Origin: Acidimicrobiaceae bacterium
GTDB taxonomy: Bacteria; Actinomycetota; Acidimicrobiia; Acidimicrobiales; RAAP-2
Length of the DNA: 64,000 nucleotides
Direction: 5' to 3'
Assembly (NCBI GenBank): GCA_013044265.1
Contig: JABEUQ010000012.1
Span: forward strand, 1 to 64,000
In this document: one piece after another, positions 52,847 through 62,533 of the stretch
Position numbering within the stretch: position 1 is the stretch's first letter
How the letters are laid out: every line of letters begins with the position of its first letter
Notes under the pieces: model-generated
What the model saw: only the letters and a program-made list of their open reading frames with translations
Databases searched by the model: none
Told to the model about the DNA's origin: nothing
Made by a program: the position numbers and the translations under genes

Positions 52847-54033
52847 GCACAATTTCTGAGTCGACGACAACCCTCGAGGACCGTTCGGTGTCCAGCCCTC
52901 AGCAGAGTACGACGGTGCGCGCCGCTTCCACCTCCCTGGCCAATCCCTCACGTATCGTCATTGACGACGTCGAGAAGTCCTACGCGGAGCACCGCGTGCT
53001 CGACGGTATCCACCTCAACATCGAACCCGGTCAGTTCACCGTCTTGCTCGGACCCTCAGGGAGCGGCAAGTCCACGCTGCTGCGTTGCGTGGGGGGACTC
53101 GAGAAGATCGACGAGGGTCACATCCGCTTCGGTGAGGTCACGATGAACTCCGCCAAGGTTCACGTGGCTCCCGAACGTCGCAACGTCTCCATGGTCTTTC
53201 AGGACTTCGCGCTGTGGCCGCACATGAGCATCTTTGACAACGTGGCCTTCTCGTTGCAAAAGCCCGGCGTCGCCAAGGACCAGCGCCGCCGCGCGGTGAC
53301 AGAGATTCTCGAGCGCGTGGGACTGGCCGACTTCGCCGCGCGCTACCCCTCCACCTTGTCGGGTGGCCAACAACAGCGCGTGTCGTTGGCGCGTGCCCTG
53401 GTCGGCGCGCCCAACATGATCCTCTTCGACGAACCACTCTCGAGTCTGGATGCACATTTGCGCGAGCGTCTACGAATTGAGATCGCCGACCTGACCCGTG
53501 AGGCCGGCTCGAGCGTGCTCTACATCACCCACGACCAGGTCGAGGCTTTCGCCCTGGCTGACGTGATCGGTGTCTTGAACGAAGGTCAACTCGTCCAAGT
53601 GGCGAGCCCCGAGGAGATCTATCGAAATCCGGCGACCCCCTTCGTCGCTCGGTTCACCGGAGTAGCCGGCGAACTCGACGGTGACGTGGTGGAGTCCATT
53701 GCTGGTGGGCGCGTCACGGTACGCTGCGCCGGTGGCGTCGTGCACGCGCGCGTCAGTAACGCGAACGCGCTCACCGACTCTCGGGTACGCGTCTTCGTGC
53801 GCGCCGCGCCGCTGCGGATCACCGCCCCCGACGCGGAGCAGCGAAACGATCACGCGCGCCTCGCGGGTCGCGTCGTCGACGCCGCCTTCCGTGGCCGCGG
53901 CTACGAACACGTCATCGAACTCGACGGGGGTGAGCGACTCCTGGGGGTCTTCAGCGAGGAGCGCTGGAGCCGACACGAGAACATCACTCTGCACGTGCCC
54001 GGCGACGCCTGTATCGCCTTCGCGCGCGAGTAA
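52843..54033 (+). CDS. ABC importer ATPase, ferric-iron (FbpC) type
   Basis: A 396-residue ATPase. The first 35 residues are a Ser/Thr-rich extension and an internal start is possible. Walker A is LLGPSGSGKSTLLR, the signature LSGGQQQRVSLARAL, Walker B ILFDEPLSSLDAHLRE and the switch His lies in YITHDQ. The C-terminal 130 residues form a TOBE regulatory domain (VAGELDGDVVESIAGGRVTVRCAGG). It completes the binding protein-permease-ATPase operon. Confidence 0.9.
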   Translation: MSTISESTTTLEDRSVSSPQQSTTVRAASTSLANPSRIVIDDVEKSYAEHRVLDGIHLNIEPGQFTVLLGPSGSGKSTLLRCVGGLEKIDEGHIRFGEVTMNSAKVHVAPERRNVSMVFQDFALWPHMSIFDNVAFSLQKPGVAKDQRRRAVTEILERVGLADFAARYPSTLSGGQQQRVSLARALVGAPNMILFDEPLSSLDAHLRERLRIEIADLTREAGSSVLYITHDQVEAFALADVIGVLNEGQLVQVASPEEIYRNPATPFVARFTGVAGELDGDVVESIAGGRVTVRCAGGVVHARVSNANALTDSRVRVFVRAAPLRITAPDAEQRNDHARLAGRVVDAAFRGRGYEHVIELDGGERLLGVFSEERWSRHENITLHVPGDACIAFARE

Positions 54034-54057
54034 CTCCTCGGGCGCGCTCGGGCGCGA

Positions 54058-55863
54058 CTAGTCCTCGAGCTTCAGCGCAGCGACGAAGGCCTCCTGTGGC
54101 ACTTCGACGCGGCCCAAGTTCTTCATGCGCTTCTTGCCCTCTTTTTGCTTCTCGAGGAGTTTGCGCTTGCGGGTGATGTCACCGCCGTAACATTTGGCCA
54201 GCACGTCCTTGCGTCGCGCCTTGACCGTCTCGCGTGAGATGATACGTCCGCCCACGGCCGCCTGGATGGGTACGTCGAACATCTGACGCGGAATGAGTTC
54301 CTTGAGACGCTCGGCCATCTTGCGTCCGTAGAAGTCAGCGTTGGAGCGGTGCACGATCGTCGAGAACGCGTCGACCGGCTCGTGGTTGATCAACAGGTCC
54401 ACGCGCACCAGGTTGCTCGTCACGTAGCCACTCTGCTCGTAGTCGAGGCTGGCGTAGCCCTTGGTACGACTCTTGAGGGCGTCGAAGAAGTCGATGACCA
54501 CTTCGGCCAACGGGATGGAGTACTTGAGTTCCACGCGTTCAGCCGAAAGATAGTCCATCTTGATCATCTCGGCGCGACGCGACTGGCACAGGTCCATCAC
54601 GGTACCCAGATACTCCGCGGGCGTCAGGATCGAGATGTGCAACATCGGCTCGTCAATATGGTCGAGGCGCGAGGCATCGGGCAGGTCCGTGGGGTTGTCG
54701 ATCTTCACCTCGGTGCCGTCGGTCAAGTAGGCCCGGTAGACCACCGAAGGTGCGGTCGCGATGATGTCGAGGTTGAACTCGCGCTCGAGTCGTTCGCGCA
54801 CGATCTCCATGTGCAAGAGCCCGAGGAAACCGCAGCGGAAGCCGAAGCCCAGGGCGTGCGAGGACTCGGGTTCGTAGGTGATCGAGGCGTCGTTGAGTTT
54901 GAGCTTGTCCAGGGCGTCGCGTAGATCGCCCAAGTCGTCACCGTCGATGGGGTAGATGCCGCAATACACCATGGGCTTGGGGTCCATGTATCCATCGAGC
55001 GCGATCGTGGCGGGGCGCTGCGCCTCGGTGATGGTCTCACCCGAGCGGGCTCCTCCGACGTCCTTGATGCCCGCGACGATGTAGCCCACCTCACCCGGTC
55101 CGAGCGAAGTGACCGAGATCATGTCGGGCGTGCGGATACCGATCTCTTCGATCTCGTGGTTCTCGCCCGCCTGCATCATGCGAATCTTGACGTCGTCGCG
55201 CAGGGTGCCGTCGATAATGCGGATCGAGGAGATGACCCCGCGGTACTGGTCGTAGTAGGAGTCGAAGATCAACGCGCGCAGCGGATCGTTGGGCGCACCC
55301 AGCGGCGAGGGAATACGTTCGATGATGGCGCGCAGCAACTCGGGCACACCTTCGCCCGTCTTGGCCGAGATGGAGAGGATCTGGTCCGCGGGCAGGCCCA
55401 GCACTCGATCCAGCTCCTCCTTGCAGCGTTCGGGGTCCGCGGCGGGCAAGTCGATCTTGTTCAGGACCGCGACGATCTCTAGGTTGTTCTCAATCGCCTG
55501 GTAGCAATTGGCCAGGGTCTGTGCCTGGATCCCCTGACTGGCGTCCACCAACAACACGGCCCCTTCGCAGGCGGCCAGCGAACGTGAGACCTCGTAGCCG
55601 AAGTCCACGTGACCCGGCGTGTCGATGAGTTGCAGGATGTGGTCCTCGAAGAAGACCCGCACGTTCTGGGCCTTGATGGTGATGCCGCGTTCACGCTCGA
55701 TGTCCATCGAGTCCAAGTACTGCGCGCGCATCAGGCGCGGATCGACCGCGCCAGTGATTTCCAAGATGCGATCCGACAACGTCGACTTGCCGTGGTCGAC
55801 GTGGGCGATGATCGAGAAATTACGGATTTTTACCGTTTCGACGGGAAGTAGATTGTTGGCCAC
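54058..55863 (-). CDS. lepA: Elongation factor 4 (LepA)
   Basis: A 601-residue translational GTPase. G1 is [14 protein letters not shown]2 [10 protein letters not shown]3 DTPGHVDF and G4 NKID. The C-terminal region unique to LepA is complete ([33 protein letters not shown]). The GTG at 55863 lacks a clear ribosome binding site; TAGCCT stands 10 nt upstream. It is divergent from rpsT and convergent with the iron importer, from which only 24 bp separate it. Confidence 0.96.
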   Translation of the reverse strand: MANNLLPVETVKIRNFSIIAHVDHGKSTLSDRILEITGAVDPRLMRAQYLDSMDIERERGITIKAQNVRVFFEDHILQLIDTPGHVDFGYEVSRSLAACEGAVLLVDASQGIQAQTLANCYQAIENNLEIVAVLNKIDLPAADPERCKEELDRVLGLPADQILSISAKTGEGVPELLRAIIERIPSPLGAPNDPLRALIFDSYYDQYRGVISSIRIIDGTLRDDVKIRMMQAGENHEIEEIGIRTPDMISVTSLGPGEVGYIVAGIKDVGGARSGETITEAQRPATIALDGYMDPKPMVYCGIYPIDGDDLGDLRDALDKLKLNDASITYEPESSHALGFGFRCGFLGLLHMEIVRERLEREFNLDIIATAPSVVYRAYLTDGTEVKIDNPTDLPDASRLDHIDEPMLHISILTPAEYLGTVMDLCQSRRAEMIKMDYLSAERVELKYSIPLAEVVIDFFDALKSRTKGYASLDYEQSGYVTSNLVRVDLLINHEPVDAFSTIVHRSNADFYGRKMAERLKELIPRQMFDVPIQAAVGGRIISRETVKARRKDVLAKCYGGDITRKRKLLEKQKEGKKRMKNLGRVEVPQEAFVAALKLED

Positions 55864-55871
55864 GGTGCGCT

Positions 55872-55937
55872 CAAGGCTAGTTGGCGAGGCGCACGACCCC
55901 GCAATATCGGGGGCGGCCGCTCTTTCTGCTAGCCTTG
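55872..55937. repeat. 9-bp inverted repeat CAAGGCTAG...CTAGCCTTG in the lepA-rpsT divergent region
   Basis: CAAGGCTAG (55872-55880) and CTAGCCTTG (55929-55937) are 48 bp apart. Each arm reads TAGCCT in the direction of the nearer gene, which could serve as a -10 (TANNNT) for lepA and rpsT. Confidence 0.4.
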
Positions 55938-55982
55938 TCTAGCCCGCCGGAGAGTTTCGGCGAACTGAGAACGAGGTTTTTT

Positions 55983-56252
55983 GTGGCGAATATCAAGAGC
56001 CAGATCAAGCGTAACAAGACAAACGAGATCGCTCGCGAGCGCAACCGCGCCGTGAAGTCCGAGATTCGTACCCGCGCCAAGACCGCCGTGAGTGCGGTCG
56101 GTACTGAGAACGAAGAGACCGCACTGCGCCTCGCCGTGAAGCGCATCGACATGGCCGCCTCCAAGGGGATCATCCACAAGAACTCCGCCGCGAACAAGAA
56201 GAGCGGCCTGATGAAGCGCATCGCCAAGCTCCGTGAGGGTGCGAGCGCCTAA
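55983..56252 (+). CDS. rpsT: 30S ribosomal protein S20
   Basis: 89 residues from the GTG at 55983, which follows CGAGG by 6 nt; the track start at 55881 is an artefact of the open upstream frame. [29 protein letters not shown] and [26 protein letters not shown] are the standard S20 sequence, basic and helical. It is followed by a textbook terminator. Confidence 0.97.
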   Translation: MANIKSQIKRNKTNEIARERNRAVKSEIRTRAKTAVSAVGTENEETALRLAVKRIDMAASKGIIHKNSAANKKSGLMKRIAKLREGASA

Positions 56253-56273
56253 TTCTCTCTACTCGCTTCGCTG

Positions 56274-56301
56274 AAAGGTCGCCCTACGGGGCGACTTTTT
56301 T
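56274..56301 (+). terminator. Rho-independent terminator of rpsT
   Basis: GTCGCCC-TACG-GGGCGAC (stem 56278-56284/56289-56295) is followed by TTTTTT, and AAAAG before the stem extends the pairing with the T-run. It starts 22 nt after the rpsT stop. Confidence 0.93.
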
Positions 56302-56473
56302 GTTGCGTCCGCTTCTCGCGTCCTACTTCTGACGCGATTCTCCAGTGGCAGTTAGGAGCGACGTTCACCGCGAGTCAGTGGGGAGTGACGACGATCGCAG
56401 GAGCACTGGCCAAGGAGACGCTCGGCGAATCACCAGTTCCGATATAGAACTCGGAGAGCTCTCGCTTCGGAGG
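56302..56473. other. Intergenic region between rpsT and holA
   Basis: This 172-bp stretch lies between convergent units. No gene, RNA or repeat was recognised. Confidence 0.4.
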
Positions 56474-57487
56474 TCAACTCCGACGGTTCCCCGCACTGAG
56501 TCGGGCCAGTCGAGCCACCAGTACTTCAATGACCGTCAGATCGGTCACGTCCTGGTCGGTATTGAGGTCCTTGCCGCCGTAGCTCACGCCCCCCTTGAGA
56601 TCCACGTCGGCGTTGGCGATGAGATGTATCGCGTCCGTAATACGATCGGCCCCCAGCCGGTTCGCCATGGCTAGGAGCTTTTTCGCACCGAAGGGATTCA
56701 TGCCCAAGAGTTGCGCTGCTTCTTCGCCACTGCTCACCCCACCACCCTCGAGACGCGCCATTCGCAGGTAGTAGCGCTGGAGCATGAAGATGATCTGCAC
56801 CCCCGCCCGCCCCTTGGAATCGAGCATCCTGCGCGCCACCGTGATGGCCTTGGTGGCGTTCGCGCTCTCGAGAGCGTCGGTGAGGTCCCATTCGGGTACT
56901 GCGCCAGCGTCGCCCAGGTAGGGCTCGATGTGAGAGAGGTTGAGTGGTGCCGAACCGTAGATCGAGGCCAGTAACCGCGCGAGGGCGTCCACTCGCGCGA
57001 CGTCGTCGCCGACCTGCTCGGCGATCCTCGCGCCCGACGAGGCGTCGATGGTGACGCGATACTCGCTCATCTTGTCGTTCACGAACGCGACCCGGTCCTT
57101 GGACCGGGTCCCGACATTCACGTCGATGACGTCCTGGGCCGCCTTGACGAGTTTGTTCGCCTTGGTGCCCACCACGGCCAGCACCAGCACGATGTCGGGG
57201 GTGGGACTGCGCATCCACTCGAGCAGCACCGTTTCTTCGTCGCTCAACAATCCTTGAGCGTCGCGCACGACCACCACGCGACGCGCCACGAGGAACGGCG
57301 GCGTGTTGAGGGCCTCCATCACTGACGAGAATACCGATTCACCAGCGTGAGTGACATCCCTCACGGTGAAGTCCTGCAGAGCGAAGGACGGATCGAGGTC
57401 GCCTAAGGAGTTCGCCACGACGTTGTGCAGCGCGTCATAGACCATGGTCGCATCGCCACCCACGACGACGGTCGTCGCGGCCGCCAT
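56474..57487 (-). CDS. holA: DNA polymerase III subunit delta
   Basis: A 337-residue clamp-loader subunit. The AAA+-like fold lacks a Walker A, as in HolA. FLVARRVVVVRDAQGLLSDEE, LVLAVVGTKANKLVKAAQ, IGDDVARVDALARLLA-like VGDDVARVDALARLL and WDLTDALESANATKAITVARRML match the family, as does the C-terminal collar helix region. It follows the folP2-like gene with a TAATG overlap. Sequence conservation in this family is low, but gene context next to rpsT and lepA agrees. Confidence 0.87.
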   Translation of the reverse strand: MAAATTVVVGGDATMVYDALHNVVANSLGDLDPSFALQDFTVRDVTHAGESVFSSVMEALNTPPFLVARRVVVVRDAQGLLSDEETVLLEWMRSPTPDIVLVLAVVGTKANKLVKAAQDVIDVNVGTRSKDRVAFVNDKMSEYRVTIDASSGARIAEQVGDDVARVDALARLLASIYGSAPLNLSHIEPYLGDAGAVPEWDLTDALESANATKAITVARRMLDSKGRAGVQIIFMLQRYYLRMARLEGGGVSSGEEAAQLLGMNPFGAKKLLAMANRLGADRITDAIHLIANADVDLKGGVSYGGKDLNTDQDVTDLTVIEVLVARLARLSAGNRRS

Positions 57488-58341
57488 TACGCCAACTCCA
57501 TCACACGCGCCATGGCGTCGCGCACCCGCACGGTGCCCTGGACGTCATGCACGCGCAACACGCGACATCCTGAGGCGATTCCCAGCGCGGCCGCGCCCAG
57601 CGATGGCTCGCGCCGATGCAACACGTCGAGCTCGAACATCACCCCGAGGAAGGTCTTGTTCGAGGCCGAGAGCAAGAGAGGCGCCACTGCGGCGAGACGG
57701 GCACTATCACGCAGTAACTGTAGGGACTGGGCCGCAGTCTTTCCCAGGTCCAGTCCGGCGTCGAGGATGATGCGCTCGGGTGCAATACCCGCCGCCAGCG
57801 CGCGCTCGCGGCGATCAATGAGAAATTCGATCACACTCTGGGTGACGTCGTCGTAGTGCGGCGTCGGATCAGCCACTCGCGGACGAAGACGGATATGCGT
57901 CGCCACGACGCTGGCCCCCGCCGCGGCGGCGACTGCGAGGTAGCGCTCATCGGCGAAGCCGCTGATGTCGTTGCCCAGGCACGCTCCGACCGCGAAACTC
58001 GCCTCGGCCACGCTGGCGCGCCAGGTGTCGACGCTGACGGGTACGTCGAAGCGCTCGCGCAGGAGTTCAATAGCCGGCACGACGCGATCGAGTTCCTCAG
58101 CTTCGCTCACCTCGTCACCGGGTCCGGCCTTCACTCCCCCGACGTCGAGCAGGTCGGCACCCTCGCCCACGAGTTGTTCGGCGCGCGCGAGGAAAACATC
58201 GATGTCGAAGGTGACCGCGGGCGCGAAGAAGGAATCGCGCGTCCGATTCAAGATGCCCATCACAAGGGCGCGATGAGTGACGTCGTACGGCGTCGACCCT
58301 AGTTGCAGGGTGATCGCAGTGGCGCTGGCGTAGCGCTTCAT
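57487..58341 (-). CDS. folP2: Dihydropteroate synthase paralogue, FolP2 type
   Basis: A 284-residue TIM-barrel protein of the dihydropteroate synthase family. True enzymes read 'MGILNVTPDSFSDGG' and 'DVGGESTRPGA'; here the motifs are MGILNRTRDSFFAPAVTF and LDVGGVKAGPGDEVSEAEEL, the pattern of mycobacterial FolP2. FolP2 is thought not to catalyse the folate step, so activity here is doubtful. VSVDTWRASVAEASFAVGACLGNDISGF and DAGLDLGKTAAQ keep the barrel. GAGG before the ATG gives the start. It sits upstream of holA in a TAATG overlap. Confidence 0.82.
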   Translation of the reverse strand: MKRYASATAITLQLGSTPYDVTHRALVMGILNRTRDSFFAPAVTFDIDVFLARAEQLVGEGADLLDVGGVKAGPGDEVSEAEELDRVVPAIELLRERFDVPVSVDTWRASVAEASFAVGACLGNDISGFADERYLAVAAAAGASVVATHIRLRPRVADPTPHYDDVTQSVIEFLIDRRERALAAGIAPERIILDAGLDLGKTAAQSLQLLRDSARLAAVAPLLLSASNKTFLGVMFELDVLHRREPSLGAAALGIASGCRVLRVHDVQGTVRVRDAMARVMELA

Positions 58342-58520
58342 TCTTCACCTCGTCGACGTGGGGTGGAGCACCGGTGCACGGGTCAAAGCCTAACTGGCCT
58401 CCACTGGGGCATCGCTGAGGCGCTGTTAGCCTGAGTACCTATGACGAGGGTTTCGCACACTTCCCCTAAGGTCGTTGCCTCGACCGGGGAGACCGGGCCG
58501 AGCCCGCACCAGGAGCACTG

Positions 58521-59399
58521 ATGGACGACGACAACTACGAACGCATAATCTTCCTCGCCGACCCCGAACTCAATGAACCCGTCCTCGTCTACGCCCTCGA
58601 GGGATGGATCGACGCGGGTCTCGGCGCGGGAACCGCGATCAGCACGTTGCTCACCTCGATTCCCACCGAGACCCTCGCCACCTTCGACACCGAATATTTC
58701 ATCGACCAGCGCGCGCGTCGTCCCATCGCGCGCATCGTTGATGGCGTGACCACCGAACTCACCTGGCCCGAGATCCAGTTGCGTTACGGTCGTGACGGCG
58801 ACGGGGCCGACATGATCTTTCTCCTCGGGCCCGAACCGGACTTTCACTGGAGTGACTTCGTCGAAGCGGTCACCGACGCCGCACTGCGTTTTGACGTGCG
58901 ACTCGTCGTCGGCCTGGGATCCTTCCCCGCCCCCACCCCCCACACTCGACCGGTGCGCGTCATTGGCACGGCGCCCGAAGCCAGCGCCAACCTGTTGCCC
59001 CTCGTGGGGACCGTCTCGGGCGAACTCGAGGTGCCCGCGGGCATTTCCTCGGCCCTGGAACTCGGCTTCGCCGAGGTCGACGTGGACGTGATCACCCTGT
59101 GGGCACGGGTGCCGCACTACGTCGCGTCCATGCCCTACCCCCAGGCGGCCGCGTCGTTGATCGAGGGGCTGGCCCGTATTGCGGGCCTCACCCTGGACGC
59201 CAGTCCGTTGCGCGCCGCCGCCGACGAGGCCCGTCTCCGAGTAGATGATCTCGTGACGAACAACCCGGACCACACCTCCATGGTCGAACAACTCGAAGAG
59301 GTCACCGACGAGAACGAGGGTAACTCCCTGGGTGATGAAGTCCCCAGCGGCGACGAGCTCGCGGCGGAACTCGAGAAGTTCTTGCGGGGCGAAGCCTGA
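58521..59399 (+). CDS. PAC2 family protein (proteasome assembly chaperone-like)
   Basis: A 292-residue protein of the PAC2 family. PVLVYALEGWIDAGLGAGTAIS, TFDTEYFIDQRARRP, MIFLLGPEPDFHW, VGLGSFPAPTPHTRPVRV and VPHYVASMPYPQAAASLIEGLARI are the conserved PAC2 segments. Family members occur in actinobacteria and archaea with proteasomes; the bacterial function is not firmly known. AGGAG precedes the ATG by 6 nt. The C-terminal 50 residues are acidic. It is a single gene. Confidence 0.88.
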   Translation: MDDDNYERIIFLADPELNEPVLVYALEGWIDAGLGAGTAISTLLTSIPTETLATFDTEYFIDQRARRPIARIVDGVTTELTWPEIQLRYGRDGDGADMIFLLGPEPDFHWSDFVEAVTDAALRFDVRLVVGLGSFPAPTPHTRPVRVIGTAPEASANLLPLVGTVSGELEVPAGISSALELGFAEVDVDVITLWARVPHYVASMPYPQAAASLIEGLARIAGLTLDASPLRAAADEARLRVDDLVTNNPDHTSMVEQLEEVTDENEGNSLGDEVPSGDELAAELEKFLRGEA

Positions 59400-59400
59400 C

Positions 59401-59428
59401 CGACTGACTCGGCGAACCGAGTCAGTCG
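59401..59428. terminator. 12-bp perfect hairpin with CGAA loop between convergent genes
   Basis: CGACTGACTCGG-CGAA-CCGAGTCAGTCG spans 59401-59428 right after the PAC2 stop and includes the stop and last codons of the YgjP-type gene. It has no T-run, but its symmetry suits termination from both sides. Confidence 0.6.
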
Positions 59429-59997
59429 AGCTGGTCCTCATCGACGTCAGCGTTCTCAATGCGCAGTCCCAAACCTAGGGCGAAGCCGTCTAGGAACAGG
59501 GCGCACTCGGCCTGGCGCGGGTGGCGATTGGCCAGGTCGTAGAAGGCTGGTGAGTGGTCCGCTTCAATGAGGTGCGCCAACTCGTGCACCAGAACTGCGT
59601 CGATCACCCATTCGGGGCATTGGCGCAAGCGACTCGACACGCGAATCTCACGACTCGCCGGCGAACACGAAGCCCAGCGGCGGCGTTGATTGGCGACCCA
59701 ACGCACCGATGACGCCTCCGCTCCGTCGAGATAGAGCTCCGCCAGCACCCGGGCGCGCTCCTCCAATGACGCGTCGCCCGCTGCGTTCTGGGGCCGCTGG
59801 CTGAGGAGTCGCTCCACGAGTTCATCGACGAAACGTGTGCGTTCGCGACCCTTCAAGCGTGCGGGGATCTGCACCACGATGCGACTACCCGACCAGTGGG
59901 CCGTACCAGTCTTCTTGCGTTTCGCTGAAGCGCGCACCTCGACCTCGGGACGGTCGAAACGTGGTGGCTCGACGCTGACCGACGAGCTCTGCGCCAT
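59422..59997 (-). CDS. YgjP/DUF45-type metal-dependent hydrolase
   Basis: A 191-residue protein with the zinc metallopeptidase motif VLVHELAHLIEADHSPAFYDL near residue 145 and the upstream RRRWASCSPASREIRVSSRL characteristic of the YgjP/WLM group. The N-terminal 40 residues are basic and variable. The substrate is unknown. It overlaps leuS by TAATG, and its 3' end lies inside a hairpin. Confidence 0.85.
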   Translation of the reverse strand: MAQSSSVSVEPPRFDRPEVEVRASAKRKKTGTAHWSGSRIVVQIPARLKGRERTRFVDELVERLLSQRPQNAAGDASLEERARVLAELYLDGAEASSVRWVANQRRRWASCSPASREIRVSSRLRQCPEWVIDAVLVHELAHLIEADHSPAFYDLANRHPRQAECALFLDGFALGLGLRIENADVDEDQLD

Positions 59998-62465
59998 TAG
60001 AGGATGATGTTCACGAGACGTGGTGGGCGCGACACCACCCGCTGAGGCGACGCACCGTCGAGGATCTTGTGCACGTCCGTGTGAGCCAGTGCGGCGGCGG
60101 CGGCGGCGTCTTCGGTGATGTCGGGGTTGACGTCGAGACGCGCGCGCACCTTGCCATTGACCTGGATCACCATGACCACACTGGAGCGTAGGACCAGTGT
60201 GGGATCAGCCACGGGCCACGTCTGGCCGTGCACGCCCAACTCAGTGGGGTGGCGCTGTTCCCACAACTCGGCAGTGATGTGCGGCGCCATGGGCGCGAGC
60301 AGACGCAGCAGGATGTCGAGCGACTCATCGAGCGTCGCGCGATGCGCCCCCTCGGCTCGACGAGCCCACTTCGAGATCGTATTGAGCAACTCCATCAATG
60401 CCGCGACGGCGGTGTTGTAACTCCACGACTCGAGGTCGCCACTGACCTTGGCGATGGCGCGGTGCACTTCGCGCAACACTTCATCGTCGTCGGCGTTCTT
60501 CTCATCATGAAAGAAACACTCGTCGTAGTGACAGAGACGATAGATGCGGTCGAGGAACCGTGCGCAGCCCTCGATGATGTCCTCGGTCTGGGCGGTCCAG
60601 TCGACGTCGTCGGCCGGCGGCCCCACGAAGAGATGAAAGAGGCGCAGGCCATCGGCGCCCACGGTCTCGTAGTACTTCTCAGGGGCGATCAAATTACCCT
60701 TGGACTTGGACATTTTCGATCCGTCGAGGCGAATCATGCCCTGGGTGAAGAGCCGCTTGAAGGGCTCACGCGGTAGACCCGGTGCCAGGCCAGTGTCGAT
60801 GAGAGCCTTTAAGTAGAAGCGCGCGTAGAGGAGATGCAGGATCGCGTGCTCGATACCACCGATGTATTGGTCGACCGGCATCCACTTCGCCGCTTCGACG
60901 GGGTCGAACGCCACGTTCTCGCTGAAGGGGTCCGCGTAGCGCAAGAAGTACCACGAGGAATCGGTGAAGGTGTCCATGGTGTCGGCCTCGCGCCGCGCCG
61001 GGGCACCGCAGGTCGGACAGGTGGTGTTACGAAAACCCTCGTGGGTCGCGAGGGGCGACTGACCCGATTTGTCCATAACGACGTCGTCGGGCGCCACCAC
61101 GGGCAACTGGTCGAAGGGGACCGGAACGATGCCGTCGACGTCGCAGTAGACGATCGGGATGGGACAGCCCCAGAAGCGCTGACGAGACACCAGCCAGTCG
61201 CGCAGACGGTAGTTCACCTTGCGCAGTCCGTTGGCCTTCTCTTCGAGGAACGCGCTGGCGGCCTCTTTCGCGTGCGCCACGTCCATGCCGTCCATGAAAC
61301 CCGAATTGATGTGGTTCCCCTCGCCCGCGTAGGGTCCTTCACCGTGACCTTGGGGCGGTTCAATGGTGCGCACGATGGGCAATCCGTGCACCTGAGCAAA
61401 GGCGAAGTCGCGCTCGTCCTCGGCCGGCACCGCCATGATGGCGCCAGTGCCGTAGGTACCGAGCACGTAGTCGGCCACGTAGACCGGCACCGACTCACCG
61501 CTGAAGGGATTGATTACGAAACTACCGGTGAAGGCGCCGCGCTTCTCCAAGCCCACGCCGGAGTCTGAGGATGCCGTGCGCTCGAGTTCACTGGACTGGC
61601 TGGCTCGCTCGATGAGTCGGGTCACGCTCGCTCGTTCGTCGTCGGTGACGAGGTCGGCCAGCATCGGGTGTTCGGGAGCCACCACCGCGTAGGTGACGCC
61701 GAACCCGGTGTCGGGGCGCGTGGTGAAGACGCGCAGAGCGCGACTCTCATCGAAGGCGAACGCCAGATCGAACTCGACGCCCTCACTGCGCCCAATCCAG
61801 TTACGCTGCATGGTCTTGACCCGCTCGGGCCACTCGAGAGTGTCGATGTCGTTGAGCAGCTCTTCTGCGTAGTCGGTGATCTTGAAGAACCACTGCTCCA
61901 GGTTGCGCCGCTGCACCAGGTCACCCGAGCGGTCACAGGTCCCGTCAGCATTCACCTGCTCATTCGCCAGTACCGTGGCGCACCCGGGGCACCAGTTGAC
62001 CGGTGCCTCGGCCCGGTAGGCCAGACCAGCCTTCAAGAACTCGAGAAAGATCGCCTGAGCCCACTTCATGTAGCGAGGATCATGACTGAACACCTCGCGT
62101 CGCCAGTCGTAGACGGCGCCGAGGCGACGAACCGACGATTTGAGTTCGGCCATTCGGGCATCGGTGAACAGCCGCGGGTGACTACCGGCCTTGATGGCAG
62201 CGTTCTCGGCGGGCAAGCCAAAGGAGTCGAACCCGAAAGGGCTGAGTACCGCTTTGCCGCGCATGGTCTGATAGCGCACCACCAGGTCGCCGAAGGTGTA
62301 GTTGCGAATGTGGCCCTGGTGAGCGGTTCCCGAGGGGTAGGGATACATGCACAGGGCGAAGAAACGCTCACGCTCGTCGTCGTTGTCGACCTCGTAGGTC
62401 CCCTCGTCGAGCCAACGGGCTTGCCATTTCTTCTCTACTGCACTCACGTCAAAGGGGCGGGCCAT
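59997..62465 (-). CDS. leuS: Leucyl-tRNA synthetase
   Basis: An 822-residue class I synthetase. The HIGH-type motif is in YPSGTAHQGHIRNYTFGDLV, the CP1 editing domain lies between about 220 and 400 (TRPDTGFGVTYAVVAPEHP, GTGAIMAVPAEDERDFAFA), and KMSKSKGN is near residue 585. The tRNA-binding C-terminal domains are complete. It is the short bacterial form. GAGAG lies just before the ATG. Confidence 0.96.
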   Translation of the reverse strand: MARPFDVSAVEKKWQARWLDEGTYEVDNDDERERFFALCMYPYPSGTAHQGHIRNYTFGDLVVRYQTMRGKAVLSPFGFDSFGLPAENAAIKAGSHPRLFTDARMAELKSSVRRLGAVYDWRREVFSHDPRYMKWAQAIFLEFLKAGLAYRAEAPVNWCPGCATVLANEQVNADGTCDRSGDLVQRRNLEQWFFKITDYAEELLNDIDTLEWPERVKTMQRNWIGRSEGVEFDLAFAFDESRALRVFTTRPDTGFGVTYAVVAPEHPMLADLVTDDERASVTRLIERASQSSELERTASSDSGVGLEKRGAFTGSFVINPFSGESVPVYVADYVLGTYGTGAIMAVPAEDERDFAFAQVHGLPIVRTIEPPQGHGEGPYAGEGNHINSGFMDGMDVAHAKEAASAFLEEKANGLRKVNYRLRDWLVSRQRFWGCPIPIVYCDVDGIVPVPFDQLPVVAPDDVVMDKSGQSPLATHEGFRNTTCPTCGAPARREADTMDTFTDSSWYFLRYADPFSENVAFDPVEAAKWMPVDQYIGGIEHAILHLLYARFYLKALIDTGLAPGLPREPFKRLFTQGMIRLDGSKMSKSKGNLIAPEKYYETVGADGLRLFHLFVGPPADDVDWTAQTEDIIEGCARFLDRIYRLCHYDECFFHDEKNADDDEVLREVHRAIAKVSGDLESWSYNTAVAALMELLNTISKWARRAEGAHRATLDESLDILLRLLAPMAPHITAELWEQRHPTELGVHGQTWPVADPTLVLRSSVVMVIQVNGKVRARLDVNPDITEDAAAAAALAHTDVHKILDGASPQRVVSRPPRLVNIIL

Positions 62466-62533
62466 CTCTCTAGTTTAGGGACGACGACGTGAGGCACCGG
62501 TTCGATCACCACGAGGCTTCGAAGATCGGCTAC

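Noticed and set aside
58383-59459. Minus-strand ORF of 358 residues opposite the PAC2 gene
   Set aside because: It is a shadow of the PAC2 coding strand; it has Gly/Asp/His-rich low-likeness sequence and no start signal.
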